DNA from: Alcaligenes pakistanensis
GTDB taxonomy: Bacteria; Pseudomonadota; Gammaproteobacteria; Burkholderiales; Burkholderiaceae_B
DNA length: 64,000 nt
Assembly: GCF_014652815.1 (NCBI RefSeq)
Contig: NZ_BMZN01000002.1
Location: 276,340 to 340,339 of the forward strand
Reading direction: 5' to 3'
The position numbers were made by a program, and so were the translations under genes. Under the pieces are notes generated by a model that had not been told where the DNA came from, did not search any database, and was given only the letters and a program-made list of their open reading frames with translations. Shown here one piece after another: positions 19,590 to 28,599 of the stretch (position 1 is its first letter; each line of letters begins with the position of its first letter).

Positions 19590-22055
19590 TTAGAACTGAT
19601 ACCGCAAGGTCGCGGTGACGTTGCGAGGGGCACCCCAGAAAACCGTGTTGTAGTTGCCTATGCCCGCATAGTAGTGTTTGTCGAACAGGTTATTGACGTT
19701 GACGGACAACTTTGTGGTTTTGTTGACATCGTAAGAACCGCTAAGTCCCACGACTGCATAAGGCTTGCGCTCGAAACGGCGTACTTGGCCATCAACAAGC
19801 TGGGTGAAGTAGCTGCCGCTTTGCCATTGGACATTACCTCCCACGGTCAGGCGCTGGCCGGCCAAAGGCAGTCGATAGTAGGTGGCCAGCTTGAACAAAT
19901 GTTCTGGCTGCCGGGAACTGGCCCGTACGCCATCACCATCACGGGAGCGGGCGTAGGTGTAGCCTGCGTGAACTTGCCAATTCGGCATGACCTCCCCGGA
20001 CAGTTCTAGCTCCAGACCGCGTGTAGTCACGCCCGGCACAGCAATGTAGGCCACTCCACCCATCGGGGTTTGAGGGTTGATCGGGTCGGGCTCGGCGACG
20101 TTGTCTTGCTTGACCTGAAACAGGGCCAGGCTGGCGTTAAGCTTGCCATCCAGGTACTCGCCCTTCATGCCCACTTCCATGCTTTTACCGGTTAAAGGCT
20201 CTAGCTGCTCTCCGCTGGCCTTGAAGTTATAGGCTTGCGGCTTGAATACGTCGGTGTAGCTGGCGTAGGCCGTGTGCCATTCATCCAGATCCACACTCAG
20301 GCCCAGATAAGGAATGATCTTGCCGTTGACCTGGGTTTCGTGGCGCTGCAACCTATTCAAGGCGTTCAGGCTTTCCAGGGACCAGTCGTAGCGTACCTGG
20401 CGGGCACCTAGAATCACGTTGACGCGATCATGAGGTTTCAGGACGGCAGCTCCATAGATCATGTGCTGCTTCACGTTCACATCATGTTGCAGCCACCATT
20501 CGTATTCAGAGGGCTCGGTGGCGTTATTGTTCCATTCAAAAATGTTGGGCACCGTCATGTCGGTGTCCCCATCCCAACGACGCGACAAGGCGTGTGTCTT
20601 GGAGTAGTTGGCTCCTAAAACCAGCTCATGCTCGCGACCCAATAGTTTGAAGGGGCCAGTGGCATGGAAATCCAGGGTTTTTTCTTTGGAGTCGCTGTCA
20701 AATCGTGCTGCACCGCCCTGGTAAAAACCGTGGCTGATTTCATAGGTTTGCGCGTTGACGAAATCGGCCGAAATACCGGACATGACCTGACGGGTACGGT
20801 AGTCGCGCTGACCCGCAGCCAGTTTGACGGTCCAGCCAGAGTCAAAGCGATGGTTCAGGTCGGCAAAAACACGCTGGGTGTCCTGATTGCGCCAGGCCCA
20901 GCGATCAGCGGGGTTGAAATGCCGACCTATGGAGAACTGTTCACCATTGCTGTAGAAGGCGGGCAAGTGTTCGTTAGTTGTCGCGTTATTGCGGTTACGC
21001 TGGTAATCCAGACCCACGGCGACGGTAGTCCGTTCACCCAGATCGGCTTCCAAAATCCCGTAAAAGATCTGTTGCTTGCCTTTGGCGTAATCCATGAAGC
21101 TGCGGTTGTCCTGGGTGGCCCCCACCACGCGTCCACGCAATACGCCTTCAGCAGCCAGAGGGCCGGATAAGTCCAGTTCGGTGCCATAGGTGTCCCAGCT
21201 GCCGGCTGACACTTGCGCGTGTCCTTGGAACTGACTGGTGGGCCGTTTGCGAACCATATTGATCACGCCAGAGGGGTAGCCTGCGCCGTTGACCAGGCCA
21301 GTTGCGCCTTTCAGGATTTCGATGCGGTCATAGATGGCGGAGTTGGTAATGCTGTAGTTGTCGCGCACCGCTCCGCCGTCTGAAGACAGGCTGGGCAGGC
21401 CATCAAACTGAAAATTTTCCAGGCTGAAACCGCGAGAATAAAAGCTGTAGGACTCGGAGTTGTCGCGGTTGACGGTGACGCCTGGTGTTTGTTGCAGGGC
21501 ATCGGAAATGGTCTGGATGCCTTGATCGTCCATTTGCTGGCGGGTGATGACACTGACCGATTGCGGTGTTTCACGCAGGCTCAGGTTCAGTCGAGTCGCG
21601 CTATTGCTATGGGTGGCGGTGTAAGAGCCGGTTTGCTCGGTGCTGAGGGTGTCCCTGGCTGCATGGACGGTAATAGGAGCCAATTGCGTGCTGTCGTCGC
21701 TAAGCGGCTTGCTTAAGGTGTAGCGATTGTCTTTGCGTTTGTACTCAATTCCTGTGCCTGCCAGAAGTTGCGTCAAAGCGGCTTCGACGGAACTGGCCTG
21801 GCGCACTGCTGGAGCCTGCAAACCTTGGACAATATTTGGATCAAAGTACAGTTGTACGCGTGCCTGCTGGCCTAAGGACAATAAGGCTTGGGACAAACTT
21901 TGGGCAGGTAGGCTGATGGTGCTGGTAGTCGACGTTTGTGCAGCGGCATAGAAGGGCAGCGTACCCAGTGCCAAGGCCAGGGCCGTTGCTCGCATAAAGG
22001 GGCGGCCCAGACGGACACGTCGTGCTGGTGACGAGGAAAGATGCAAAGAGGTCAT
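19590..22055 (-). CDS. TonB-dependent siderophore receptor with STN signalling domain
   Basis: Outer-membrane transducer of 821 residues. A signal peptide ends near FYAAAQ. It is followed by the STN domain (QSLSQALLSLGQQARVQLYF, about 45-115) that talks to FecR, a TonB-box/linker region, the plug (TPQSVSVITRQQMDDQGIQT; IEILKGATGLVNG) and a barrel ending LRYQF. This is the FecA/FpvA/FoxA class. It lies downstream of fecI and fecR on the same strand, completing a cell-surface signalling system. I chose the ATG at 22055 (MTSLHLSSS), which gives a normal signal peptide; the frame is open further upstream. The ligand is not predictable; hydroxamate-type is a guess from general similarity. Confidence 0.93.
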   Translation of the reverse strand: MTSLHLSSSPARRVRLGRPFMRATALALALGTLPFYAAAQTSTTSTISLPAQSLSQALLSLGQQARVQLYFDPNIVQGLQAPAVRQASSVEAALTQLLAGTGIEYKRKDNRYTLSKPLSDDSTQLAPITVHAARDTLSTEQTGSYTATHSNSATRLNLSLRETPQSVSVITRQQMDDQGIQTISDALQQTPGVTVNRDNSESYSFYSRGFSLENFQFDGLPSLSSDGGAVRDNYSITNSAIYDRIEILKGATGLVNGAGYPSGVINMVRKRPTSQFQGHAQVSAGSWDTYGTELDLSGPLAAEGVLRGRVVGATQDNRSFMDYAKGKQQIFYGILEADLGERTTVAVGLDYQRNRNNATTNEHLPAFYSNGEQFSIGRHFNPADRWAWRNQDTQRVFADLNHRFDSGWTVKLAAGQRDYRTRQVMSGISADFVNAQTYEISHGFYQGGAARFDSDSKEKTLDFHATGPFKLLGREHELVLGANYSKTHALSRRWDGDTDMTVPNIFEWNNNATEPSEYEWWLQHDVNVKQHMIYGAAVLKPHDRVNVILGARQVRYDWSLESLNALNRLQRHETQVNGKIIPYLGLSVDLDEWHTAYASYTDVFKPQAYNFKASGEQLEPLTGKSMEVGMKGEYLDGKLNASLALFQVKQDNVAEPDPINPQTPMGGVAYIAVPGVTTRGLELELSGEVMPNWQVHAGYTYARSRDGDGVRASSRQPEHLFKLATYYRLPLAGQRLTVGGNVQWQSGSYFTQLVDGQVRRFERKPYAVVGLSGSYDVNKTTKLSVNVNNLFDKHYYAGIGNYNTVFWGAPRNVTATLRYQF

Positions 22056-22266
22056 GTTGGAAAGCAAGCGATAGAGGTCATGGATCAATGCCTGGCCAGG
22101 CGGGTCTGTGGATGAGACGCATGAGCAAGTCAAAACCCGTAATGGCCGGTAAAAATAAGATCCGTATCGCCGGACATTTTTTTGCTGCGGATACACTCCT
22201 TGTAGTGAGTGATGGCAGCAGAAAGACTCGTCAACTCACCTCGGTGTCGGCTGTTCAATCGCAGCC

Positions 22267-23298
22267 TTACCGTGCGTGTAATTGCACTTCGCCCGAAGGC
22301 AGTGTGCTCACTCGCAGCGGCAGTAGCTCTGGCAAGGTTTCAAGTAAATCTGCGCTGTCATGCAGTTCAAAAACAGCTGCAATACGGCGGGAAGTCAGGC
22401 TGTCATCCATGATTCGAATGGCTTGTTGGGGGGCACGATACCGGTTCAATTCACGCACAACCTCACTCAAGGGGGCGTTGCTGAAAACCAGTTGACCGGT
22501 ATGCCAGGCCGTGGCAGCTGGGGCCGGAGTGGAGTCCACGCGGGGGCGGCCGGTGCTCGAGTCCAGACGTAAGCGTTGGTCAGGCCCAAGAGATACATGG
22601 CTGGGTGACCACCAGCGTCCGCTGCTGACTTGCACCTGCCCCTCTTGCACGATCACGCTCAGGCTGTCGGGATCGCGACGCACATTAAAGAGGGTACCTG
22701 TGACCAGAATGCTTGCCAGTCCACCTAGAACTTGAAATGGGCGTTCATGCTGCTTATGGACATCAAACAGTGCCTCGCCCTGATGCAAGGTGACTTCACG
22801 ATGGTCGGCATAGAAAGCCACGTCCACCAAGGTGTCCGTATTCAGATGAAGAATGGATTGATCGGGCAGCACAATGCGTTGTTGCTCGCCACGGGCGCTT
22901 TGGTAGCGAGCCGTAAATTGCGGTGTGACTTGCCAGAGCGTACGCATCCCAGGCAGGGCAATGACTGCTGTGCCAGCGGCCAGGGCAGGGGCGCCGATGA
23001 ACAAGGTTGTGCGTAGCCAGCGCCGACGCGAGGCTTGTAGGGGAGCTTGATCCAAAATACGGCGCCAGTGCTCGTCGGGGACCAGTTGGGTGGCTTGCCA
23101 GGTCAGCAGTAATTGCTGGTAGTGAGTCTCGTTGGAGGCAGTTGCCTGTCGCCAGCGCAGCAATTCCTGACGCTCTTCGTCGCCAAGGCTTGTTGCCTGC
23201 TCGCGCACCAGCCAGAGGCTGAGCTGATCAGGGTTCAAGGGAAGCGAAAGTGGCGTGGTTGTGCTGCGTGTCATAGGGAAGAAAGCATGCGGGTTCAC
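22267..23298 (-). CDS. fecR: FecR-type anti-sigma/sigma regulator
   Basis: 343 residues. The N-terminal cytoplasmic part (DUF4880-like; LSLWLVREQA, ERQELLRWRQ) binds the sigma factor, a single membrane segment lies around 100-115, and the periplasmic FecR domain (GEALFDVHKQHERPFQV, TLFNVRRD) contacts the receptor STN domain. The GTG at 23298 overlaps the fecI stop as GTGA; an in-frame ATG at 23274 is an alternative. A 211-base gap separates it from the receptor gene, enough for a separate FecI-dependent promoter. Confidence 0.93.
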   Translation of the reverse strand: MNPHAFFPMTRSTTTPLSLPLNPDQLSLWLVREQATSLGDEERQELLRWRQATASNETHYQQLLLTWQATQLVPDEHWRRILDQAPLQASRRRWLRTTLFIGAPALAAGTAVIALPGMRTLWQVTPQFTARYQSARGEQQRIVLPDQSILHLNTDTLVDVAFYADHREVTLHQGEALFDVHKQHERPFQVLGGLASILVTGTLFNVRRDPDSLSVIVQEGQVQVSSGRWWSPSHVSLGPDQRLRLDSSTGRPRVDSTPAPAATAWHTGQLVFSNAPLSEVVRELNRYRAPQQAIRIMDDSLTSRRIAAVFELHDSADLLETLPELLPLRVSTLPSGEVQLHAR

Positions 23299-23804
23299 TC
23301 GGGCAGCTGGAAGTCGCTTAGGCGCTTGTGCAGGTGATCCAAAGCGCGGGCCATGTGTTTTTCGACCATGCTTTGCGACAAATTCATCTTGCGTGCGATC
23401 TCGGGCAAAGTGTAGCCCTCCAGCCTGTGCCAGGCAAAGACCTGCTGACTTTTAAGCGGCAACTCTTTCAGCGCATTTTGCAGTGCACGTCGCAGGTGCG
23501 CGCCTTGTAATTCTTGTTCGTGGGAGTGATCAAGCGGGTGTTCTTCATCGCTTAAATCTTGCCATGCAACGTGTGCCTGACGATGAGCCCGACGATTCAA
23601 ACTGACCAGGCCATTGTGGACACTGCGATGCAGAAAAGCCCGTGGATTAGTAATCACGGCCGATTGCTGTTCCAGCATATTGGCGATGGCATCGTGTGTG
23701 GCATCTTCGGCGTCGTGTCGGTTGCCGTAACGTCGCGTCCAAGTAGAGATCAGCTCGGCATAGTGTGCGAGCCAACTGCTTCGCAGAGAGGGCCGATCAG
23801 ACAT
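23295..23804 (-). CDS. fecI: FecI-type ECF sigma factor
   Basis: 169-residue extracytoplasmic-function sigma factor. Region 2 is seen as RRYGNRHDAEDATHDAIANML and region 4 as LPLKSQQVFAWHRLEGYTLPEIARKM, with the helix-turn-helix ending MVEKHMARAL. Iron-starvation class: it should direct RNA polymerase to the downstream receptor gene when the siderophore binds. A good Fur box lies just upstream of its start, so it should be made only when iron is scarce. Confidence 0.95.
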   Translation of the reverse strand: MSDRPSLRSSWLAHYAELISTWTRRYGNRHDAEDATHDAIANMLEQQSAVITNPRAFLHRSVHNGLVSLNRRAHRQAHVAWQDLSDEEHPLDHSHEQELQGAHLRRALQNALKELPLKSQQVFAWHRLEGYTLPEIARKMNLSQSMVEKHMARALDHLHKRLSDFQLPE

Positions 23805-23813
23805 GGAAGATTT

Positions 23814-23832
23814 GCAAATGAGAATCGTTATT
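23814..23832 (-). promoter_or_regulatory. Fur box upstream of fecI
   Basis: GCAAATGAGAATCGTTATT matches the 19-bp Fur consensus GATAATGATAATCATTATC at 14 positions, 10 bases upstream of the fecI ATG. The site is near-palindromic so strand is nominal. Confidence 0.85.
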
Positions 23833-24133
23833 ATGTTCGTTCGATTTTATAGGGCATTTTCTTGGCTTTGTCCATGCTTTCCTGTGCGTCAGGCAGAGGC
23901 GTTTACAGGAAGATGCGGTGGGGTTGCTATCGTCTCATCCTTCGTGCGGCCTCTCGATTAAATGAGAAATCGTTTGCTCGGCGTGCGGGGGCGAGTTGGA
24001 CTGGGCACAAGCTGATTTGGCTAAACCGCTTTGGAGTGTCCTTACAAGCGGTGAGTGCGTTGGAAGCTGGCAGGCATGCGCCTTGGCGTGTAGAAGTGAT
24101 CTTACGAGCCCAAGGCGCTGACCAAATTCTCTC
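23833..24133. other. Gap between fecI and the SDR gene
   Basis: About 300 bases holding the fecI promoter region at the left end. I see no gene, strong hairpin or repeat in the rest. Confidence 0.6.
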
Positions 24134-24907
24134 TTATTTGGTGGTGTAGCCGCCGTTAATCAAAATGGTTTGGCCTGTGACCCACCAGCCATCGCTGACC
24201 AGATGACGAATGAAGGGCACTACGTCTTCGATATCGGTCAGCCCGGTTGTGGAAAACGGGGACAAGGCTGCTGCCGTTTTGTGATATGCCACGGCATCTT
24301 CACCTTCAGCAGGGTAGAAGAAGGGCGTATCCATAGGGCCGGGGCCCACGGCTGTCACTGAAATACCACGTGTGCCGTACTCTTTGGCAGCGGCTCGGGT
24401 GTAGTGTTCCACTGGCGCTTTGGTTCCGGCATAGGCCGCGTAAAACGGCGTGAATGCCCCTAGTAAAGACGTTACCAGCGTGCAGATCTTGCCATGGTCC
24501 TGTACATGCTTGCCCGCCTCTTTCAGAAAGAAAAAAGCGGTTTTGGAGTTGATGTCGCTCATCTCGTCGTATTCAGCCTCGCTGACTTCTGTCAGGGGTT
24601 TCTTCAACACTTTGCCTACGGTATTGATGGCAATGTCGGGGCGGCCAATAGCGGCAATGGTGTCGGCAAACAGTCTTTCCATCGCGCCAGCAGATCGCAA
24701 ATCTGCCTGGAAAGCCACGGCTTGTGCGCCAGTGGCTTGGATGGCCTTGATGGTTTCTTGTGCCTGTGCTTGGGAACTGTCGCTGTTGTAGTGAATGGCA
24801 ATGGCGCGCGCCCCTTGTTCTGCCAGATCACGAGCGATCAGGCCCCCCAGATTTTTTGCTCCGCCTGCAATCAGAACGGTTTTACCTTTAATGCTGTGCT
24901 TGGCCAT
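24134..24907 (-). CDS. Short-chain dehydrogenase/reductase
   Basis: 257-residue classical SDR. It has a Rossmann nucleotide motif (VLIAGGAKNLGG), NTVGK in place of NNAG, a serine before the YAGTK catalytic pair (YxxxK), and a C-terminal VTGQTILINGG. It should reduce a carbonyl or oxidise an alcohol with NAD(P)H; the substrate is unknown. It is divergent from the LysR gene at 25118, the usual arrangement for a LysR-controlled target. Confidence 0.92.
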   Translation of the reverse strand: MAKHSIKGKTVLIAGGAKNLGGLIARDLAEQGARAIAIHYNSDSSQAQAQETIKAIQATGAQAVAFQADLRSAGAMERLFADTIAAIGRPDIAINTVGKVLKKPLTEVSEAEYDEMSDINSKTAFFFLKEAGKHVQDHGKICTLVTSLLGAFTPFYAAYAGTKAPVEHYTRAAAKEYGTRGISVTAVGPGPMDTPFFYPAEGEDAVAYHKTAAALSPFSTTGLTDIEDVVPFIRHLVSDGWWVTGQTILINGGYTTK

Positions 24908-25117
24908 GATGATTCCTTGCTAACGTCGGCTGCGGACTGCAAGCCCTATCGTTTTTCCATGATATAAGTCGCTGAAATTGTTTAAATCTTCTATTTCTGA
25001 CATCATTTGTCGGGAAAAGCGAACAATTAGTGGGCGTGGCAAGGTGAGGCTACAAAGCCCACTCTGCCTGCATTTTGTCACCGCTGTTTTAGGGAGAGTA
25101 CGATAGACCGCATTGAC

Positions 25118-26002
25118 TTGTTTCGCATCTTCACGCGAGTTGTGGAGTGTGCCAATTTCACCCGCGCTGCGGATACCCTGGGTATGCCGCGCTCTTCTGT
25201 GTCGGCGGCTATTCAGGAGTTGGAAGGTCGTGTCGGTGCGCGTCTGCTCAATCGCACGACTCGCAAAGTGACCGTCACCCAGGATGGTGCTGCTTTTTAT
25301 GAACGTTGCCTGCGTGTGATTGCCGATGTGCAGGAAACGGAGAACCTTTTTCGTCAGGCCAGTGTGGGGCCATCAGGCAGTATCAAGGTGGATGTGCCGG
25401 GTCGAGTAGGTCGATTGATTGTTGCACCTGCGCTGCCAGAGTTTCTGGAGCGCTATCCCCACATTCATGTGCATCTGGGCGTGACGGACCGTGCGGTTAA
25501 TTTGATCGAGGAACAGGTGGATTGCGTCTTACGCGTGGGCCCACTTGGCGACTCTGGCTTAATCGCTCGGAAAATGGGTAGTCTGCCGCTGATTAATGTG
25601 GCCAGTCCCGCGTATTTGGCCCGCTATGGCATGCCTCAGCTTCCCGAGGATTTAGCCACTCATCAAGTGGTGCGCTATGCCTCGCCCACCAGCGAACGGG
25701 TGGCCTCGTGGGAATGGATGGAGGGCGATAAGCCCCAGTTTCTGGATTTGCCCGGACGCGTCACGGTGAATAATGCCGAAGCCTATATTGCCTGTTGCCT
25801 GGCTGGCCTGGGCCTGATCCAGATCCCTGCTTACGATGTGCAGGAGCATTTGCAGGCAGGCGAGCTGTTGGAGGTTTTACCGGACTACTGTGCGGCCCCT
25901 TTACCCATGTCCTTGCTGTATCTGCACCGTCAGCATTTGTCGCGTCGCTTTCAGGTGTTTGCGGATTGGTTGGAAAACCTGCTTCGCACTTCGGCCTTGT
26001 AA
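25118..26002 (+). CDS. LysR-family regulator, start codon uncertain
   Basis: LysR-type regulator of about 295 residues. The N-terminal winged helix (FTRAADTLGMPRSSVSAAIQELE) is followed by the substrate-binding domain. The first conventional start is TTG at 25118 (MFRIFTRVVE), but the frame upstream reads xDRIDLFRIF, the normal LysR N-terminus (usually MDRIDLFR), where x is ATA at 25103. A strong GGGAGAG (25092-25098) sits five bases before that ATA and 19 before the TTG. So the true start may be a non-standard ATA/ATT codon, or the ATG has mutated. Probably regulates the divergent SDR. Confidence 0.85.
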   Translation: MFRIFTRVVECANFTRAADTLGMPRSSVSAAIQELEGRVGARLLNRTTRKVTVTQDGAAFYERCLRVIADVQETENLFRQASVGPSGSIKVDVPGRVGRLIVAPALPEFLERYPHIHVHLGVTDRAVNLIEEQVDCVLRVGPLGDSGLIARKMGSLPLINVASPAYLARYGMPQLPEDLATHQVVRYASPTSERVASWEWMEGDKPQFLDLPGRVTVNNAEAYIACCLAGLGLIQIPAYDVQEHLQAGELLEVLPDYCAAPLPMSLLYLHRQHLSRRFQVFADWLENLLRTSAL

Positions 26003-26052
26003 ACGGGGCAAATGGGTGCGCCTGCGGCTGGCAAAGTAATGGCGGGAGAGCT

Positions 26053-26081
26053 AACAAGGCCAGCATCACACTGGCCTTGTT
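26053..26081. terminator. Terminator between LysR and cation antiporter genes
   Basis: Perfect 11-bp stem AACAAGGCCAG/CTGGCCTTGTT around seven bases, placed between two convergent genes. Ends in TTGTTAACC on the plus strand. Confidence 0.8.
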
Positions 26082-26094
26082 AACCTCGTCCTAA

Positions 26095-27228
26095 TCAGGG
26101 ATAAAACAGCAAAAGCCCAAACACGACAAAGACCATCAGGTGCATATAGCCCTGGATTGGCGAAGTCCGCTTCCCGCTAAAGCTCAACATACTCAATATC
26201 AAGGTGATCAGGAACAACACGATTTCGGTATTGCTGATCCCCATAATGACTTGTTTGCCGGTCAGCAAACCAATGATCAGGACCACGGGCACCGTCAAGC
26301 CCACGGTAGAGACGAAAGCCCCCAGACACAGATTAATAGCCCGCTGCATTTCGTTATTCATGGCCGCTTTGATGGCGGTAATGGACTCGGGGGTGAACAC
26401 AATAATAGCGATCAGTACGCCACCGACTGCCACCGGAGCACCCGAGGCGGCGATGCCGTAGTCCGTCACAATGGCCAGGTCATGCGCCAGCAAGACAATC
26501 GGCAAAATCAACGCTACCAGCAAGCAGGTACGGATCAGCATGGCACGCGTGGCCTGGGGATCACGTGGCTTGGGTTCGACTAGCTCAGCGGTTTGAACGG
26601 CCTGATTGGGCTGTACATAGTCGTGACGATGGCTGCCCATCTGCAAGTACAGAAAGACGCCATAGACTACGGCTGTCAGTAGGGAAATGCCAATCGCTTG
26701 GGTGGCAGAGAACTCGCCAGCGCTGCTGGTGTAGTTGGGCAAGATTAAACCTACACCTGTCAGTAAGACGATCATGGACAGATAGGTGGTGGTGCCTTGC
26801 CGGTTGAACTCCTGGTCATCATTGCGGGCTGCTCCGGCAATCAGACATAGCCCGGTGATCAGGTTCAGGATGATCATCATGACCGCGTAGATCGAATCCC
26901 GTCCAATGGTGGGGAAATCGCCGGGCCCCAGTAGGACGGAGACAATCAGGATGACCTCGATCAGGACAATGGACAGGGTCAGAATCAGGGTGCCGTAGGG
27001 TTCACCCAATTGATGGGCCAGGTGGTCAGCTTCCCGCACGACTCCAAAGGAGGCCGCCAAAATAGTCACAAACAGCACCAGAAAGACGATGGTTGCTGTA
27101 GTGGCGTTCAAGGAATCTCCCAGCCATTGCCCACCAAAAAGCATAAAGAGGACAACAATGGACCAGGAGCCTAGCAAGCGCAGCCAGGTGACGGGGGTAA
27201 TCAGTGTTTTCAATCCTGCGTGTTCCAT
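26095..27228 (-). CDS. Ca2+/cation:proton antiporter, ChaA type
   Basis: 377-residue inner-membrane protein with about 11 helices and two alpha-repeat motifs of the CaCA superfamily (the GEPYGTLILTLSIVLIEV segment near residue 75 and FTPESITAIKAAMNNEMQRA near 270). The acidic residues in the repeats form the ion site. ChaA-type proteins extrude Ca2+, and Na+ or K+ at alkaline pH. Single gene with a long untranslated region upstream. Confidence 0.9.
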   Translation of the reverse strand: MEHAGLKTLITPVTWLRLLGSWSIVVLFMLFGGQWLGDSLNATTATIVFLVLFVTILAASFGVVREADHLAHQLGEPYGTLILTLSIVLIEVILIVSVLLGPGDFPTIGRDSIYAVMMIILNLITGLCLIAGAARNDDQEFNRQGTTTYLSMIVLLTGVGLILPNYTSSAGEFSATQAIGISLLTAVVYGVFLYLQMGSHRHDYVQPNQAVQTAELVEPKPRDPQATRAMLIRTCLLVALILPIVLLAHDLAIVTDYGIAASGAPVAVGGVLIAIIVFTPESITAIKAAMNNEMQRAINLCLGAFVSTVGLTVPVVLIIGLLTGKQVIMGISNTEIVLFLITLILSMLSFSGKRTSPIQGYMHLMVFVVFGLLLFYP

Positions 27229-27681
27229 GATTTTTATTTCCAGAGAGCAAAGGCAAAGACGGGCAAGCGACTGGGTTTGTCGTGCACAAAGAAAAAATCG
27301 GATGGGTAAGCAAGAACATGCGCCAAGGCATGGGGAGGTGTTGCAGGGTGGGCCATTAAGGATGCTCCGCCTAAGGGGGTAGGGCCGTCCCTGTACTGAA
27401 AAGACAGATCCAGGTCGTCCCGGATCTGTTGTGAATTGAACTATTCAAGTGTGCACAATTTTATCACCTTGGCCTGGGGCGGCAAGTGTGGCCTGTCTGA
27501 TGCGGGCTTTTTGTGGCTTGTAGCCATCTGGAGCGGTTTACTGCCACTGATGAAAACCATAAAAGAATGGATTTTTTTCTGGTTTTCCTGATGCTGTTTT
27601 AAATCGTTTTTATGGTTCGCACGGTTCTGTGTACACAGAGCCTGCCTCCCTTCTTTTGCAGTGCTATTTTTTAGGAAGGGA
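27229..27681. other. Gap between antiporter and AraC-type regulator
   Basis: About 450 bases without a convincing gene. A short inverted repeat ACAGATCC...GGATCTGT lies at 27404-27429. The left part is the leader of the antiporter gene; I looked for the conserved loops of a yybP-ykoY manganese riboswitch and did not find them. Confidence 0.55.
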
Positions 27682-28599
27682 TTAACTGTGGGCAAAGATC
27701 GGTGGCCCCAGAGCATGGATGCAGGAGCTGCTTGCGGTATAGGGTTTGTTTTTTTCTATGGCCTGCCTGAATTTTCCGGGGGCGACACCAGCATAAGTTT
27801 TGAATGCGGTAGAAAAATTGGCGGGGCTGGAAAATCCCAAATCGGTGGCAATAACATCGATTTTCAAGGCCGTCGTTTTCAGTAGGTACTCGGCCCGATA
27901 CATGCGTTGCAGTCGGATATAGCTGCTGACGCTTAAGCCGAAATTACGCTGAAATATATTCATTATTTTGCGACGCGAGATCTTGAACATATCGCACAGT
28001 TCTTTTTGATTGGGTGGCGCCCCTAGATTGGCATCGATTGTTTTTTGGATGGCATGGATCAGCATGCTGGTTTCAGCCGTGGCGCTTTGCCGCGGGCTGG
28101 GCGTCCTGCCCGGTGTGGGGGCAGGGTTAAGCAGCTTGGGACAGCGCAAAGGAACATTGATACGCTCTTTGACCTCGTCTACCGCATACGGGTTGCCAAT
28201 ATAGTCAACGGCTCCGGCTTTCAAAAAAGTGACGCATTCATCACTGCTGCCGTCCATGCGTGAATCCAGAATAATGATGGGGATATGGGCCGTGGCTTTT
28301 AATCCTTGCAGCATATGGGTCAAGGATAAAGCATCAATCCCCGTCAATTGCTTATCCATTAGGATAAGTTCTGGCAGTGTTAGCTGGGCCTTGGTATAGC
28401 CTTGTACTGCGTCAGCGGCAACAGAAACCCGAAAAGCTCCAGCCAGCAAGGATTGAAGAAGTTGTTCGTGCTGTCGAGTGTTATTGGAGATCAGCAGAAT
28501 CCTGGTTTTCTGATTTGGCTGATACTTTATAGTGGCGTATTTGTTCAATATAAAGCCCCGCGCCCTTCTTCTGATGAAGATGGCTACCTTTACTGGCAT
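27682..28599 (-). CDS. AraC-type regulator with degenerate receiver domain
   Basis: 305 residues: a response-regulator receiver fold (about 30-150) joined to an AraC helix-turn-helix domain (about 180-285; NQKELCDMFKISRRKIMNIF and IATDLGFSSPANFSTAFKTY). The receiver keeps D82 at the phospho-acceptor position (LILMDKQLTG). However, the acidic pair is replaced by SNN at 38-40, the Thr/Ser switch position reads LD, and the conserved Lys is N136 (GNPY). It may therefore act without phosphorylation. No histidine kinase is adjacent. The start codon is uncertain; the first 25 residues are outside the domain. Confidence 0.82.
   Translation of the reverse strand: MPVKVAIFIRRRARGFILNKYATIKYQPNQKTRILLISNNTRQHEQLLQSLLAGAFRVSVAADAVQGYTKAQLTLPELILMDKQLTGIDALSLTHMLQGLKATAHIPIIILDSRMDGSSDECVTFLKAGAVDYIGNPYAVDEVKERINVPLRCPKLLNPAPTPGRTPSPRQSATAETSMLIHAIQKTIDANLGAPPNQKELCDMFKISRRKIMNIFQRNFGLSVSSYIRLQRMYRAEYLLKTTALKIDVIATDLGFSSPANFSTAFKTYAGVAPGKFRQAIEKNKPYTASSSCIHALGPPIFAHS

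Noticed and set aside
27229-27430. yybP-ykoY manganese riboswitch in front of the cation antiporter
   Set aside because: The conserved loop sequences of that riboswitch are absent from the leader.
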